Shown: positions 38,830-46,752 of the stretch, piece by piece | Position numbering within the stretch: position 1 is the stretch's first letter | How the letters are laid out: each line of letters opens with the position of its first letter | NCBI RefSeq assembly: GCF_000012725.1 | Contig: NC_007406.1 | Coordinates: 1,950,001-2,014,000, forward strand | Direction of reading: 5' to 3' | From: Nitrobacter winogradskyi Nb-255 | Lineage (GTDB): Bacteria; Pseudomonadota; Alphaproteobacteria; Rhizobiales; Xanthobacteraceae | DNA: 64,000 bases | The notes under the pieces: generated by a model | Databases searched by the model: none | The model's input: only the letters and a program-made list of their open reading frames with translations | What the model was told of the DNA's origin: nothing | Position numbers and translations under genes: made by a program

Positions 38830-40188
38830 TCACACCATCATCATCACGGGATTCTCGATCAGCGTCTTGAACGCGCCGATCAACTCCGCGCCGAGCGCGC
38901 CGTCGACCGCGCGGTGATCGCAACTCAAGGTCACGCTCATGATCTGCGCCGCCTCGATCCTGCCGCCCCGCACGACCGCCCGCTCCTCGCTGGCGCCGAC
39001 CGCGAGGATCGTGGCGTGCGGCGGGTTGATGACCGCGGTAAAATCCTTGATGCCGTACATGCCGAGGTTGGAAACGGCCGTGGTGCCGCCCTGATATTCC
39101 TCGGGCTTGAGTTTGCGGGCCCGCGCCCGCGCGGCAAAATCCTTCATCTCGGATGAGATGGCGGAGAGTGTTTTCGTTTCGGCCTTGCGGATGATCGGCG
39201 TGATCAGTCCGCCCGGCATCGCGACGGCGACGCCTACATCGGAATGCTTGTGTTTCAGCATGCCGCCTTCGGTCCAGCTCACATTGGCGTTCGGCACGCG
39301 TTGCAGCGCCACCGCCATCGCCTTGATGACGAAGTCGTTGACCGAGAGCTTGTAGAGCGGCTTCTTTTCCTTGTCCTTCGGCGCGGACGCGTTGATCTCT
39401 TCACGCGCGGACAGCAGCCGCCCGATGTCGCAGTCCATCGTCAGATAGAAATGCGGAACGTTCTGGATCGACGCGGTCAGGCGCTGCGCGATCGTGCGGC
39501 GCATGTTGTCATGGGGGACGAGTTCGTAGGAGCCGTCCTCGAACAGCGACAGGATCTGCTTGTCCGACATCGATGGCGCGATCGACGGCGCGCCTGCCGG
39601 GGCGGGCGCAGCCGCCGCCTTCAGGCCCTTGCCGGACTTCGCCTGCTCCACGTCGCGCGCGACGATGCGGCCATGCGGACCGCTACCCTCGATACGCGCC
39701 AAGTCAATGCCGGCTTCACTGGCGAGCCGCCGCGCTAGCGGCGATGAGAAGATGCGAGCGTGGCCGTTCGCCGGCTGCGCCGCTTGCGATCCGGATGATG
39801 CAGGCTTGGACGCAGGGGCGCGGGAGGATGGTTCCGGAGAACCAGCCGCTTCGCCGCTGCCAGCTTTCGCATCCGCCCTGGATTCTGGTTTTGCTTCGTT
39901 CCCAGGCGCTGCCGTGGCTCCGCTCGCCGCCGCCTTCACGTCCTCGCCGTCACCGGCGAGCACCGCGATGACGTTGTTGACCGGCACGTCCTGCGTTCCT
40001 TCCGGCACCAGGATCTTCGCGATGGTGCCTTCGTCCACCGCTTCGACTTCCATGGTCGCCTTGTCGGTTTCGATCTCGGCGATGACGTCCCCGGACTTGA
40101 CCGCGTCGCCCTCCTTCTTGAGCCACCTCGCGAGGTTGCCCTTCTCCATCGTCGGCGACAGCGCGGGCATCAGGATGTTGATCGGCAT
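38830..40188 (-). CDS. pdhC: Dihydrolipoamide acetyltransferase (PDH E2)
   Basis: A 452-residue core enzyme of pyruvate dehydrogenase. The lipoyl domain carries the lipoylated Lys in [11 protein letters not shown] (K43). A flexible Ala/Pro linker follows, then a peripheral-subunit-binding domain ([20 protein letters not shown]) and the catalytic domain with SCDHRAVDG-like sequence (read as [10 protein letters not shown]). It accepts acetyl groups from E1 and passes them to CoA. Start ATG at 40188, 12 bp after pdhB. Confidence 0.95.
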   Translation of the reverse strand: MPINILMPALSPTMEKGNLARWLKKEGDAVKSGDVIAEIETDKATMEVEAVDEGTIAKILVPEGTQDVPVNNVIAVLAGDGEDVKAAASGATAAPGNEAKPESRADAKAGSGEAAGSPEPSSRAPASKPASSGSQAAQPANGHARIFSSPLARRLASEAGIDLARIEGSGPHGRIVARDVEQAKSGKGLKAAAAPAPAGAPSIAPSMSDKQILSLFEDGSYELVPHDNMRRTIAQRLTASIQNVPHFYLTMDCDIGRLLSAREEINASAPKDKEKKPLYKLSVNDFVIKAMAVALQRVPNANVSWTEGGMLKHKHSDVGVAVAMPGGLITPIIRKAETKTLSAISSEMKDFAARARARKLKPEEYQGGTTAVSNLGMYGIKDFTAVINPPHATILAVGASEERAVVRGGRIEAAQIMSVTLSCDHRAVDGALGAELIGAFKTLIENPVMMMV

Positions 40189-40200
40189 GATTTGCCCCGC

Positions 40201-41598
40201 TTACCGGTAACAGACGGCCTTGGCCGCGGCGACGACTTCAGCCACCGACGGCAACGCCAGCTTTTCGAGATTGGCCGCATATGGCATCGGCACGTCCTTG
40301 CCCGAGACGCGCATCACCGGCGCGTCCAGATAGTCGAATGCGTGTTCCATGATGCGCGCGACGATCTCCGCGCCGACGCCCGACTGCTGCCAGCCCTCTT
40401 CCACGGTCACCGCGCGGCCGGTCTTCCGCACCGACGCCACGATGGTTTCGGTGTCCATCGGCCGCAGCGTGCGAAGATCGACGACCTCGGCCTCGATACC
40501 TTCCCTGGCGAGTTCATCCGCCGCCTTCAATGCGTAGGTCATGCCGTTCGACCATGAGACCAGCGTGACGTGCTGACCGGTTCGCGCGATCCGCGCCTTG
40601 CCGATCGGCAGCACATGGTCATCGAGTTTCGGCACCGGACCGGTGTGCCCGTACAGAATTTCATTCTCAAGGAAGATCACCGGATTGGGATCGCGGATCG
40701 CGGCCTTCAAAAGCCCCTTGTGGTCGGCGGCTGAATACGGCGCGATCACCTTGAGGCCGGGGATCTGCGAGTACCACGCCGAATAGTCCTGACTGTGCTG
40801 CGCGGCGACGCGCGCCGCGGCGCCGTTTGGACCGCGAAACACGATTCCGCAGCCCATCTGGCCGCCGGACATGTAAAGCGTCTTGGCGGCCGAATTGATG
40901 ATCTGGTCCATTGCCTGCATGGCGAAGTTGAATGTCATGAACTCGACGATCGGCCTCAGGCCCGCCATCGCCGCGCCCACGCCGACGCCGGCAAAACCGT
41001 GCTCGGTGATGGGCGTGTCGATCACCCGCCGCGCGCCGAATTCCTGCAGCAGGCCCTGCGACACCTTGTAGGCGCCTTGATATTCTGCGACCTCCTCCCC
41101 CATCAGAAAGACATTGTCGTCGCGGCGCATTTCCTCGGCCATGGCGTCACGCAACGCCTCGCGGATGGTCATGGTCACCATCTCGGTGCCTTCCGGCACC
41201 TCGGGATCCTCTGAAATTCCGGGGCGGGGTGAAGCGGCCATCGGCTTGCCCTCGCCGGCCGGCGAGCGCGACTCCGCAGCCGGGGCGGATGACGATACGC
41301 TGGAAAATTTCGGCTCTGTCTTGGACTCTGTCTTGGCCAGATCGGCCGCGCTTTCGCCGTCCGCGAGAATGGTGGCGATCGGCGTATTTACCGCCACGTC
41401 GGCGGTCCCTTCAGGGACCAGTATCCTGCCGAGCGTCCCCTCGTCGGTAGCCTCGACTTCCATGGTTGCCTTGTCGGTCTCGATCTCGGCAATGACGTCG
41501 CCCGACCTGATCGTCTCGCCCTCCTTCTTCAGCCACTTGGCGAGGTTGCCTTTCTCCATGGTTGGCGAAAGCGCGGGCATCAGAACTTGAATTGGCAT
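40201..41598 (-). CDS. pdhB: Pyruvate dehydrogenase E1 beta subunit with lipoyl domain
   Basis: A 465-residue subunit. Residues 1-80 form a lipoyl domain nearly identical in layout to that of pdhC (lipoyl Lys in [13 protein letters not shown]43). An Ala/Pro linker leads to the transketolase-like beta domain from about 140 ([35 protein letters not shown], and [13 protein letters not shown]). The N-terminal lipoyl fusion is a known feature of alphaproteobacterial E1 beta. It lies between pdhA (27 bp) and pdhC (12 bp). Confidence 0.95.
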   Translation of the reverse strand: MPIQVLMPALSPTMEKGNLAKWLKKEGETIRSGDVIAEIETDKATMEVEATDEGTLGRILVPEGTADVAVNTPIATILADGESAADLAKTESKTEPKFSSVSSSAPAAESRSPAGEGKPMAASPRPGISEDPEVPEGTEMVTMTIREALRDAMAEEMRRDDNVFLMGEEVAEYQGAYKVSQGLLQEFGARRVIDTPITEHGFAGVGVGAAMAGLRPIVEFMTFNFAMQAMDQIINSAAKTLYMSGGQMGCGIVFRGPNGAAARVAAQHSQDYSAWYSQIPGLKVIAPYSAADHKGLLKAAIRDPNPVIFLENEILYGHTGPVPKLDDHVLPIGKARIARTGQHVTLVSWSNGMTYALKAADELAREGIEAEVVDLRTLRPMDTETIVASVRKTGRAVTVEEGWQQSGVGAEIVARIMEHAFDYLDAPVMRVSGKDVPMPYAANLEKLALPSVAEVVAAAKAVCYR

Positions 41599-41625
41599 GA
41601 TCGCTCCGAAAAAAGGCTTGCGCGC

Positions 41626-42654
41626 TCAGCGATAAATATCGGTGTAAAGTTCGGACGCGTCGGGCTCTGGATCGTTTTGCGCGAAGTCCGCGGCTGTATT
41701 GATGATCTCGCGCACCTTGGCGTCGATCTTCTTCAATTCGTCCTCGGAGACCTTGGAAGCCAGCAGGCGGTTGCGGACCTGTTCGATCGGATCCTGATCG
41801 TGCCGGACCTTGTCGACCTCCTCGCGCGTCCGATACTTCGCCGGATCCGACATCGAGTGGCCGCGATAGCGGTAGGTCTGCATTTCCAGGATGTAGGGAC
41901 CGTTGCCCTCGCGGCACCATTTCACAGCCTTGTCGCCCGCCGCCTTCACGGCGCGGACGTCCATGCCGTCGACCTGCTCGCCGGGAATGTCGAAGGACAC
42001 GCCGCGCCTGGAAAAATCGATCTGCGCAGACGAGCGCGCCACCGACGTGCCCATCGCATAGCGGTTGTTCTCAATAATGTAGACGACCGGGAGCTTCCAG
42101 AGCTGCGCCATATTGAAGCTCTCATAGACCTGGCCCTGATTGGCCGCCCCGTCTCCGAAATAAGTCAGGCTGACGCGATCGTTTCCTCGATAGCGATTGG
42201 CGAAGGCGAGACCCGTCCCGAGCGACACCTGCGCGCCGACGATGCCGTGGCCGCCATAGAAATGCTTCTCCTTGCTGAACATGTGCATGGAGCCGCCCTT
42301 GCCCCTGGAATAGCCGCCGCGCCGCCCGGTCAGTTCGGCCATCACGCCCTTGGCGTCCATGCCGCAGGCCAGCATGTGCCCGTGATCGCGATAGCCGGTG
42401 ATGACCTGATCGCCCTCCCCGAGCGCCATCTGCATGCCGACGACGATCGCCTCCTGGCCGATATAGAGATGGCAGAAGCCGCCGATGGCGCCCATTCCGT
42501 AGAGTTGGCCGGCTTTCTCCTCGAAACGGCGGATCAGCAGCATTTCGCGCAGGGCGTGAAGGTCCTGCTCGCGCGTGAACGAGGGGGACGGCTGGCTTTT
42601 CGAGCCGCTGCCTGCCGCCTGCGCGACGTTCTTCTTGGATGCAACCATGGTCAT
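41626..42654 (-). CDS. pdhA: Pyruvate dehydrogenase E1 alpha subunit
   Basis: A 342-residue subunit that, with pdhB, decarboxylates pyruvate using thiamine diphosphate. The ThDP motif is YFGDGAANQGQVYESFNMA, and the active-site and phosphorylation-loop regions include YRYRGHSMSDPAKYR. GMGAIGGFCHLYIGQEA is the typical early signature. ATG at 42654 or the ATG two codons later could start translation. It heads the pdh run on the minus strand; ftsB lies 184 bp upstream. Confidence 0.95.
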   Translation of the reverse strand: MTMVASKKNVAQAAGSGSKSQPSPSFTREQDLHALREMLLIRRFEEKAGQLYGMGAIGGFCHLYIGQEAIVVGMQMALGEGDQVITGYRDHGHMLACGMDAKGVMAELTGRRGGYSRGKGGSMHMFSKEKHFYGGHGIVGAQVSLGTGLAFANRYRGNDRVSLTYFGDGAANQGQVYESFNMAQLWKLPVVYIIENNRYAMGTSVARSSAQIDFSRRGVSFDIPGEQVDGMDVRAVKAAGDKAVKWCREGNGPYILEMQTYRYRGHSMSDPAKYRTREEVDKVRHDQDPIEQVRNRLLASKVSEDELKKIDAKVREIINTAADFAQNDPEPDASELYTDIYR

Positions 42655-42838
42655 TCCGGATGCGAGAAAGGGTCACTCTCTCTAGCCCAACTCAGGCAAC
42701 CTTGAAAGCGCGTGATATCAATGATGTTCGCCTCGCCGCGAAATTCCGTGACCGAAAACCGGAGGTTTTTGAAATTACACAAAAGCCTTTTGCAAAAAGG
42801 CTGAAGTGCCGCAAGCGCGGCTGCTGCCAGAGGCGTTT

Positions 42839-43156
42839 TTAATCCCGGCGGAGGACGTGAATCAGCTCGTGCGGATTCGCGTAGTGAAGCTGATAGCGGA
42901 CGCGCTCGTCGAGCATGTCGGGATCGATTCCGCTCGCGCGCAAAAGCGCGACCCGCTTCTCGCCTTCGGCGCGCTCCGCCTTCAGCCGCGCCAGTTCGGA
43001 CGTCAGCGCGATGATCTCCTGATCGAGATCCTGCCGCGCATTCAGCCCGTACTTGCCGGTATAGGCGTTGACGCCGAAATAGCCGACGATCATGGCGGCC
43101 ATCGCATAGAGAGCGAGGCCGGTGAGCAGCGATCGGAGGCGTGAGCGTGAGACCAT
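42839..43156 (-). CDS. ftsB: Septum formation initiator (FtsB/DivIC family)
   Basis: A 105-residue bitopic protein. A membrane helix near 10-30 is followed by a coiled coil with ARQDLDQEIIALTSELARLK and AEGEKRVALLRASGIDPD. FtsB-like proteins link early and late divisome proteins in the septum. Position just before pdhA is standard in alphaproteobacteria, where eno usually lies directly upstream. Here 6.7 kb of other genes intervene. Confidence 0.88.
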   Translation of the reverse strand: MVSRSRLRSLLTGLALYAMAAMIVGYFGVNAYTGKYGLNARQDLDQEIIALTSELARLKAERAEGEKRVALLRASGIDPDMLDERVRYQLHYANPHELIHVLRRD

Positions 43157-43215
43157 GGCCCGACGATGCGACGGTCCGGTTAATGCTTCGCTAACAAACT
43201 CACTGGCCCCGGTTG

Positions 43216-43773
43216 CTACTGTTGATGCCGCGCCACCCAGGCGGCGAAAGTCTTGATGTAGGCCTCGAGAAACTCGCGCAGCGAGGTCTTGACGAGTTCT
43301 CCCTTCTCATCGAACGCATCGCCGATGCCGCCGATATAGGCTTCCGGCTGCTGCAAGACCGAAACGTTGAGAAAAACCAGCGACTGGCGCAGATGATGAT
43401 TGGCGCCGAACCCGCCCAGAGCGCCCGGCGAATTGCTGATCACCCCGCCGGGCTTGCCGTTGAAAACGCTCTGACCATAGGGACGCGATCCGACGTCGAT
43501 GGCGTTTTTCAGCACGCCGGGAACGGACCGATTGTATTCGGGCGTCACGAACAGGACGGCGTCAGCTTTCCTGACACGATCGCGAAAATCCACCCAGTCC
43601 GCCGGCGGCGTCGCGTCCAGATCCTGATTGTAGAGAGACAATCCATTCAGCGTGACGACATCAAGCTGAAGCGACGGCGGCGCGAGCGCCGTCAACGCCC
43701 TGGCGAGCTTCAGCGAAAACGACTCCTTGCGAAGGCTGCCGACGATGACGGCGGTGTTCAGTTGGGATGCCAT
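43216..43773 (-). CDS. NADPH-dependent FMN reductase family protein
   Basis: A 185-residue flavodoxin-like protein. The FMN phosphate loop is AVIVGSLRKESFSLKLARAL (near 8-27), and the second signature is LFVTPEYNRSVPGVLKNAID (near 74-93). GGVISNSPGALGGFGA is the third flavin contact. Relatives include chromate and quinone reductases (ChrR/YieF) and azoreductases. The sequence alone cannot give the substrate. It is the first gene of the accessory interval between ftsB and eno and may have its own promoter. Confidence 0.85.
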   Translation of the reverse strand: MASQLNTAVIVGSLRKESFSLKLARALTALAPPSLQLDVVTLNGLSLYNQDLDATPPADWVDFRDRVRKADAVLFVTPEYNRSVPGVLKNAIDVGSRPYGQSVFNGKPGGVISNSPGALGGFGANHHLRQSLVFLNVSVLQQPEAYIGGIGDAFDEKGELVKTSLREFLEAYIKTFAAWVARHQQ

Positions 43774-43834
43774 GAAAAGATCCTATGGTTGCGCGGCCCT
43801 CATGGCCGGCTGAATCCGCGCTCTCGATCTCCGG

Positions 43835-44422
43835 TCAATACACGCCGGGAATGATGCGGTGAGTTTGCTGCATGTAGCGGCGATAGTCTTCCCCGAACGT
43901 CTCGATCATCATCTGCTCCTCGAAGCGCACGCGTGCGAAGAACAGCAGCGCCACGGCGGCGACGCCGCTGAAGGCGGCGACGACGTTCGGCAGCAGGCAG
44001 GCTTGCGCGAGCGCCCACAGCCAGAATGAAGCGTACATCGGATGACGGATCGATCGGTACACCCCGGAGCGAACGACCCGATGCCCCTCACGCACTTCCA
44101 GTGAGGCCGACCATTGCCGGCCGAGATCCTTGTGCGACCGGCGGAACAGCCAGAGCGAGAACGCGAACAGCAGGCTGCCGAGTACGACGAGACCGTAACC
44201 CGGATCGTAAGCGAAAGCGCGCGGCCATCCCGTCGCGAGATTCACCATCGGAATCACAAACAGTCCGGCAAAGGCCGCCGCTAGAAGCAGGCGCTCACGC
44301 AAGGTGCCGTCACGCCGCAACGTCGCGGTACCCCGCGCACGCCGAGCATAGGGATAGCGAATAATGAACCAGGCGACGAGACCGATAAGCCATATCGTCT
44401 GTCCGAGGGTGATCGAGGACAT
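43835..44422 (-). CDS. Isoprenylcysteine carboxyl methyltransferase-like membrane protein
   Basis: A 195-residue protein with about five hydrophobic segments. The C-terminal ICMT/PEMT signature is GHRVVRSGVYRSIRHPMYAS followed by VRFEEQMMIETFGEDYRRYM. This binds SAM in related enzymes. The bacterial members methylate unknown substrates, possibly lipids or small molecules. It lies 61 bp after the FMN reductase gene's upstream end and 15 bp downstream of the hydrolase-like gene, so these two may be cotranscribed. Confidence 0.8.
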   Translation of the reverse strand: MSSITLGQTIWLIGLVAWFIIRYPYARRARGTATLRRDGTLRERLLLAAAFAGLFVIPMVNLATGWPRAFAYDPGYGLVVLGSLLFAFSLWLFRRSHKDLGRQWSASLEVREGHRVVRSGVYRSIRHPMYASFWLWALAQACLLPNVVAAFSGVAAVALLFFARVRFEEQMMIETFGEDYRRYMQQTHRIIPGVY

Positions 44423-44437
44423 CAGCCGCCGCCGTGC

Positions 44438-45694
44438 TTAAGCGACGCCGGCGACGGCGGCGTCCGCCGACCTGCTCGCGGCAGCGGCCGTCCCGGAGGA
44501 TGCGCGTTGCAGGAGCGCCCCATCCTCTCCGAAACGATCGACGCCGCCGCGGGGCGACGTGATCTCCTCGAACGGCAGCGGACCGCAAATGATCAGGCAA
44601 TAGTCGTAGTTGGCGCGCACGCTGTTTCCCATCAGAAATTTATAGTGCAACAGCATGAAATTGAACCGGTGACGCCGGAAGCTAGCCCTGTCCATCATGT
44701 CGTGCAACTGGACGCGGCGGATATCCGGACGCCCGCCGGAGCGCTCGCGGCTGACGCGCTTTAACATGACCGGATCGAAGCGATAGAAACTGATGGCGTC
44801 GTCGCGGGCGTGATACTCGGTCCACGGAATTCGCATCTCTCCGGCAACGGCTTGCGCGGCCTGACGAATGTGCTCGCCGCGCGGATGCAGCGAGAATTTC
44901 GCGATGGTGGAGCCGACGGTCAGAATACACAAGGAACGGCCACGCCCCGCAAGTTCGGGATCCCGCTTGAGCGCGCGCGCCACCGCGTCCATGACCAATG
45001 CGGCGCCGAGGCAGTGACCGATGATGACGACCTCATCGACATCGGCGTTACGCACCCGGTCAAGTATCCGCTCCGCGAACCGGTCGATCCGGGCATCCAT
45101 TCGCGGCCGCCGCCCGTATACAAACTCGCGCGAAAAGATCCAGTCGTCGAACACATGGTTGATCGGACGCCGCGAGCCCAGCAGGCGCAACAAGCCAGCA
45201 CCGACGCCCACGGCCGTCGCCGCCCCGAGCACGCCCGCCGGGAATCCGCTCACGCCCGTGAGCCTGACCAGGCCATATCCGGCCGCCACTCCGCATCCGA
45301 TGAACCCCGCGACGCACAGATACGGAAACAGAAAGAAGCCGGCATACTTCCAGTTCGCGTACATGAAACGGAACAGCGTACCGGTCACGATGAAATCGAC
45401 CAGCGTGACGAAGCTCCGCCATAGGCGCGACCACATCCCGCGCGCATGATCTTCAAGGATCAGATCGTCCCACCGCAGCATTTCATAGGACGTGCGCGTG
45501 CTCCAGTTAGGCCCGGACGCCTCGACGATCCAGGACGCGCTCACCGGCGTCGCGTCGATCGCGCTCACGATCCCGGCCCTCACGCCCCAGGTGCGCTGGA
45601 AAACCGACAGCGATCGCGCGAGGCGGCTCACTTGCTGCGCCGGCGAAATAGGATCGTAACCGCCGATATGAAACACATGCCGCCGCGCGATCAT
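44438..45694 (-). CDS. Membrane protein with alpha/beta-hydrolase-like domain and Cys elbow
   Basis: A 418-residue protein. The N-terminus begins MIARRHVFHIGGYDPISPA. Two to three membrane helices lie near 115-185 (KYAGFFLFPYLCVAGFIGCG, then GVLGAATAVGVGAGLLRLL). After them, VDEVVIIGHCLGAALVMDAV looks like a lipase nucleophile elbow in which GHSxG is GHCLG. The later HDMMDRASF and FNFMLLHYKFLMGN stretches are characteristic but unnamed. I chose the ATG at 45694, within a longer open frame. Activity is uncertain because of the Cys substitution. Confidence 0.65.
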   Translation of the reverse strand: MIARRHVFHIGGYDPISPAQQVSRLARSLSVFQRTWGVRAGIVSAIDATPVSASWIVEASGPNWSTRTSYEMLRWDDLILEDHARGMWSRLWRSFVTLVDFIVTGTLFRFMYANWKYAGFFLFPYLCVAGFIGCGVAAGYGLVRLTGVSGFPAGVLGAATAVGVGAGLLRLLGSRRPINHVFDDWIFSREFVYGRRPRMDARIDRFAERILDRVRNADVDEVVIIGHCLGAALVMDAVARALKRDPELAGRGRSLCILTVGSTIAKFSLHPRGEHIRQAAQAVAGEMRIPWTEYHARDDAISFYRFDPVMLKRVSRERSGGRPDIRRVQLHDMMDRASFRRHRFNFMLLHYKFLMGNSVRANYDYCLIICGPLPFEEITSPRGGVDRFGEDGALLQRASSGTAAAASRSADAAVAGVA

Positions 45695-45913
45695 TCCGTC
45701 ACTTCCGTGGGCATCTATTTTCAAGAAGGAAGCGATGTCGATTCTCCCCGTCCCCAAACACGATACCCAACTTCGACCTCGAATACTTCCCTGGAAAACA
45801 AGTTCAGCTGTGACAATTCAGTCACAACGCACAGGATTCCCGGTTACACAATTGACGAGAGAATGCGAGGGCGCAAATACTAAACGTCTAAGAGATTCAT
45901 ATGGAACTTATCG

Positions 45914-46588
45914 ATGCCGACTGGTTTTCCGCCTGCTCAACGTGGCCTGCGTGCCGGGATCGGAGGTCTTATCCTGTTCGCGCTCGGCGGATTCCTGACA
46001 ACCTCCGCCCTTGCGCGATCCTCTACGCCTCACAGGCCGGGTCATGTGTATCTGATGCGGGGTCTGTTCAACGTATTTTCGCTCGGCATGGACGATCTGG
46101 CCGCAAAGCTCCGGAAAGTCGGCGTAAAGGCCGAAGCCGTGTCCTATACGTCGTGGTCCTCGCTCGCCGACAGCATTACCGCTGATTTTCGCGCCGGCAA
46201 TCGCGAGCCGATCATTCTGATGGGCCATTCATATGGCGCGGATACGACAATCTCCCTGGCGCACAAGCTGAACCAGGACAGGATTCCCGTGGCGCTGATC
46301 GTGAACTTCGATCCGACGCAGCCGGACCGGGTTCCGCCCAATGTCCGCCGAATCATCAATTTTTACGTGCCGACCGACTGGGGACGTCCCGTGGAGCCCG
46401 GCAAAAAGTTTCGCGGCCGCCTGTCCAACCTCGATGAGAGCGGCAAGCACGGTCATTTCGAGATCGACAAGGCCGACGAGCTTCATCGCAAGGCAATCGC
46501 CGCCGTGCTCCAGGCAGTCGGACGAGGCGCTCCTCGCATCAAACGGCCTGCCGAGCACGATCAAGTCTCGGAAGCGCCCGCGCGCTGA
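45914..46588 (+). CDS. Alpha/beta-hydrolase-like exported or anchored protein
   Basis: A 224-residue protein with an N-terminal hydrophobic segment (about 12-33) that could be a signal peptide or anchor. The nucleophile motif is ILMGHSYGADTTISLAHKL, with the Ser in GHSYG. A possible acid is in VNFDPTQPDR and the His in GKHGHFEIDK, completing a triad in the right order. Lipase or esterase chemistry is likely; the substrate is unknown. It diverges from the GHCLG protein, so the two related folds sit head to head. Its stop codon touches the next repeat. Confidence 0.7.
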   Translation: MPTGFPPAQRGLRAGIGGLILFALGGFLTTSALARSSTPHRPGHVYLMRGLFNVFSLGMDDLAAKLRKVGVKAEAVSYTSWSSLADSITADFRAGNREPIILMGHSYGADTTISLAHKLNQDRIPVALIVNFDPTQPDRVPPNVRRIINFYVPTDWGRPVEPGKKFRGRLSNLDESGKHGHFEIDKADELHRKAIAAVLQAVGRGAPRIKRPAEHDQVSEAPAR

Positions 46589-46711
46589 GATCCCTTAGCT
46601 GATTGAATCGAAAGTAAGTTTGAGATTGGTGTTTTGACGCGTTTTCGTCATGCGGATCATTATTCATCCTCGGGTCAAGCCCGCGGACATATTCATTCGG
46701 AAACGCGATAA
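46586..46711 (+). repeat. Diverged class 1 repeat with inserted hairpin
   Basis: TGAGATCCCTTAGCTGATTG begins at the stop codon of the preceding gene. The right module GACGCGTTTTCGTCATGCGG contains CCTCGGGTCAAGCCCGCGG and ends TCGGAAACGCGATAAG. It is the most degraded copy that is still clear. Confidence 0.65.
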
Positions 46712-46752
46712 GTGCTGGGTCGCACCATTTGGCGGTTTATTTGGGGGTCAAT

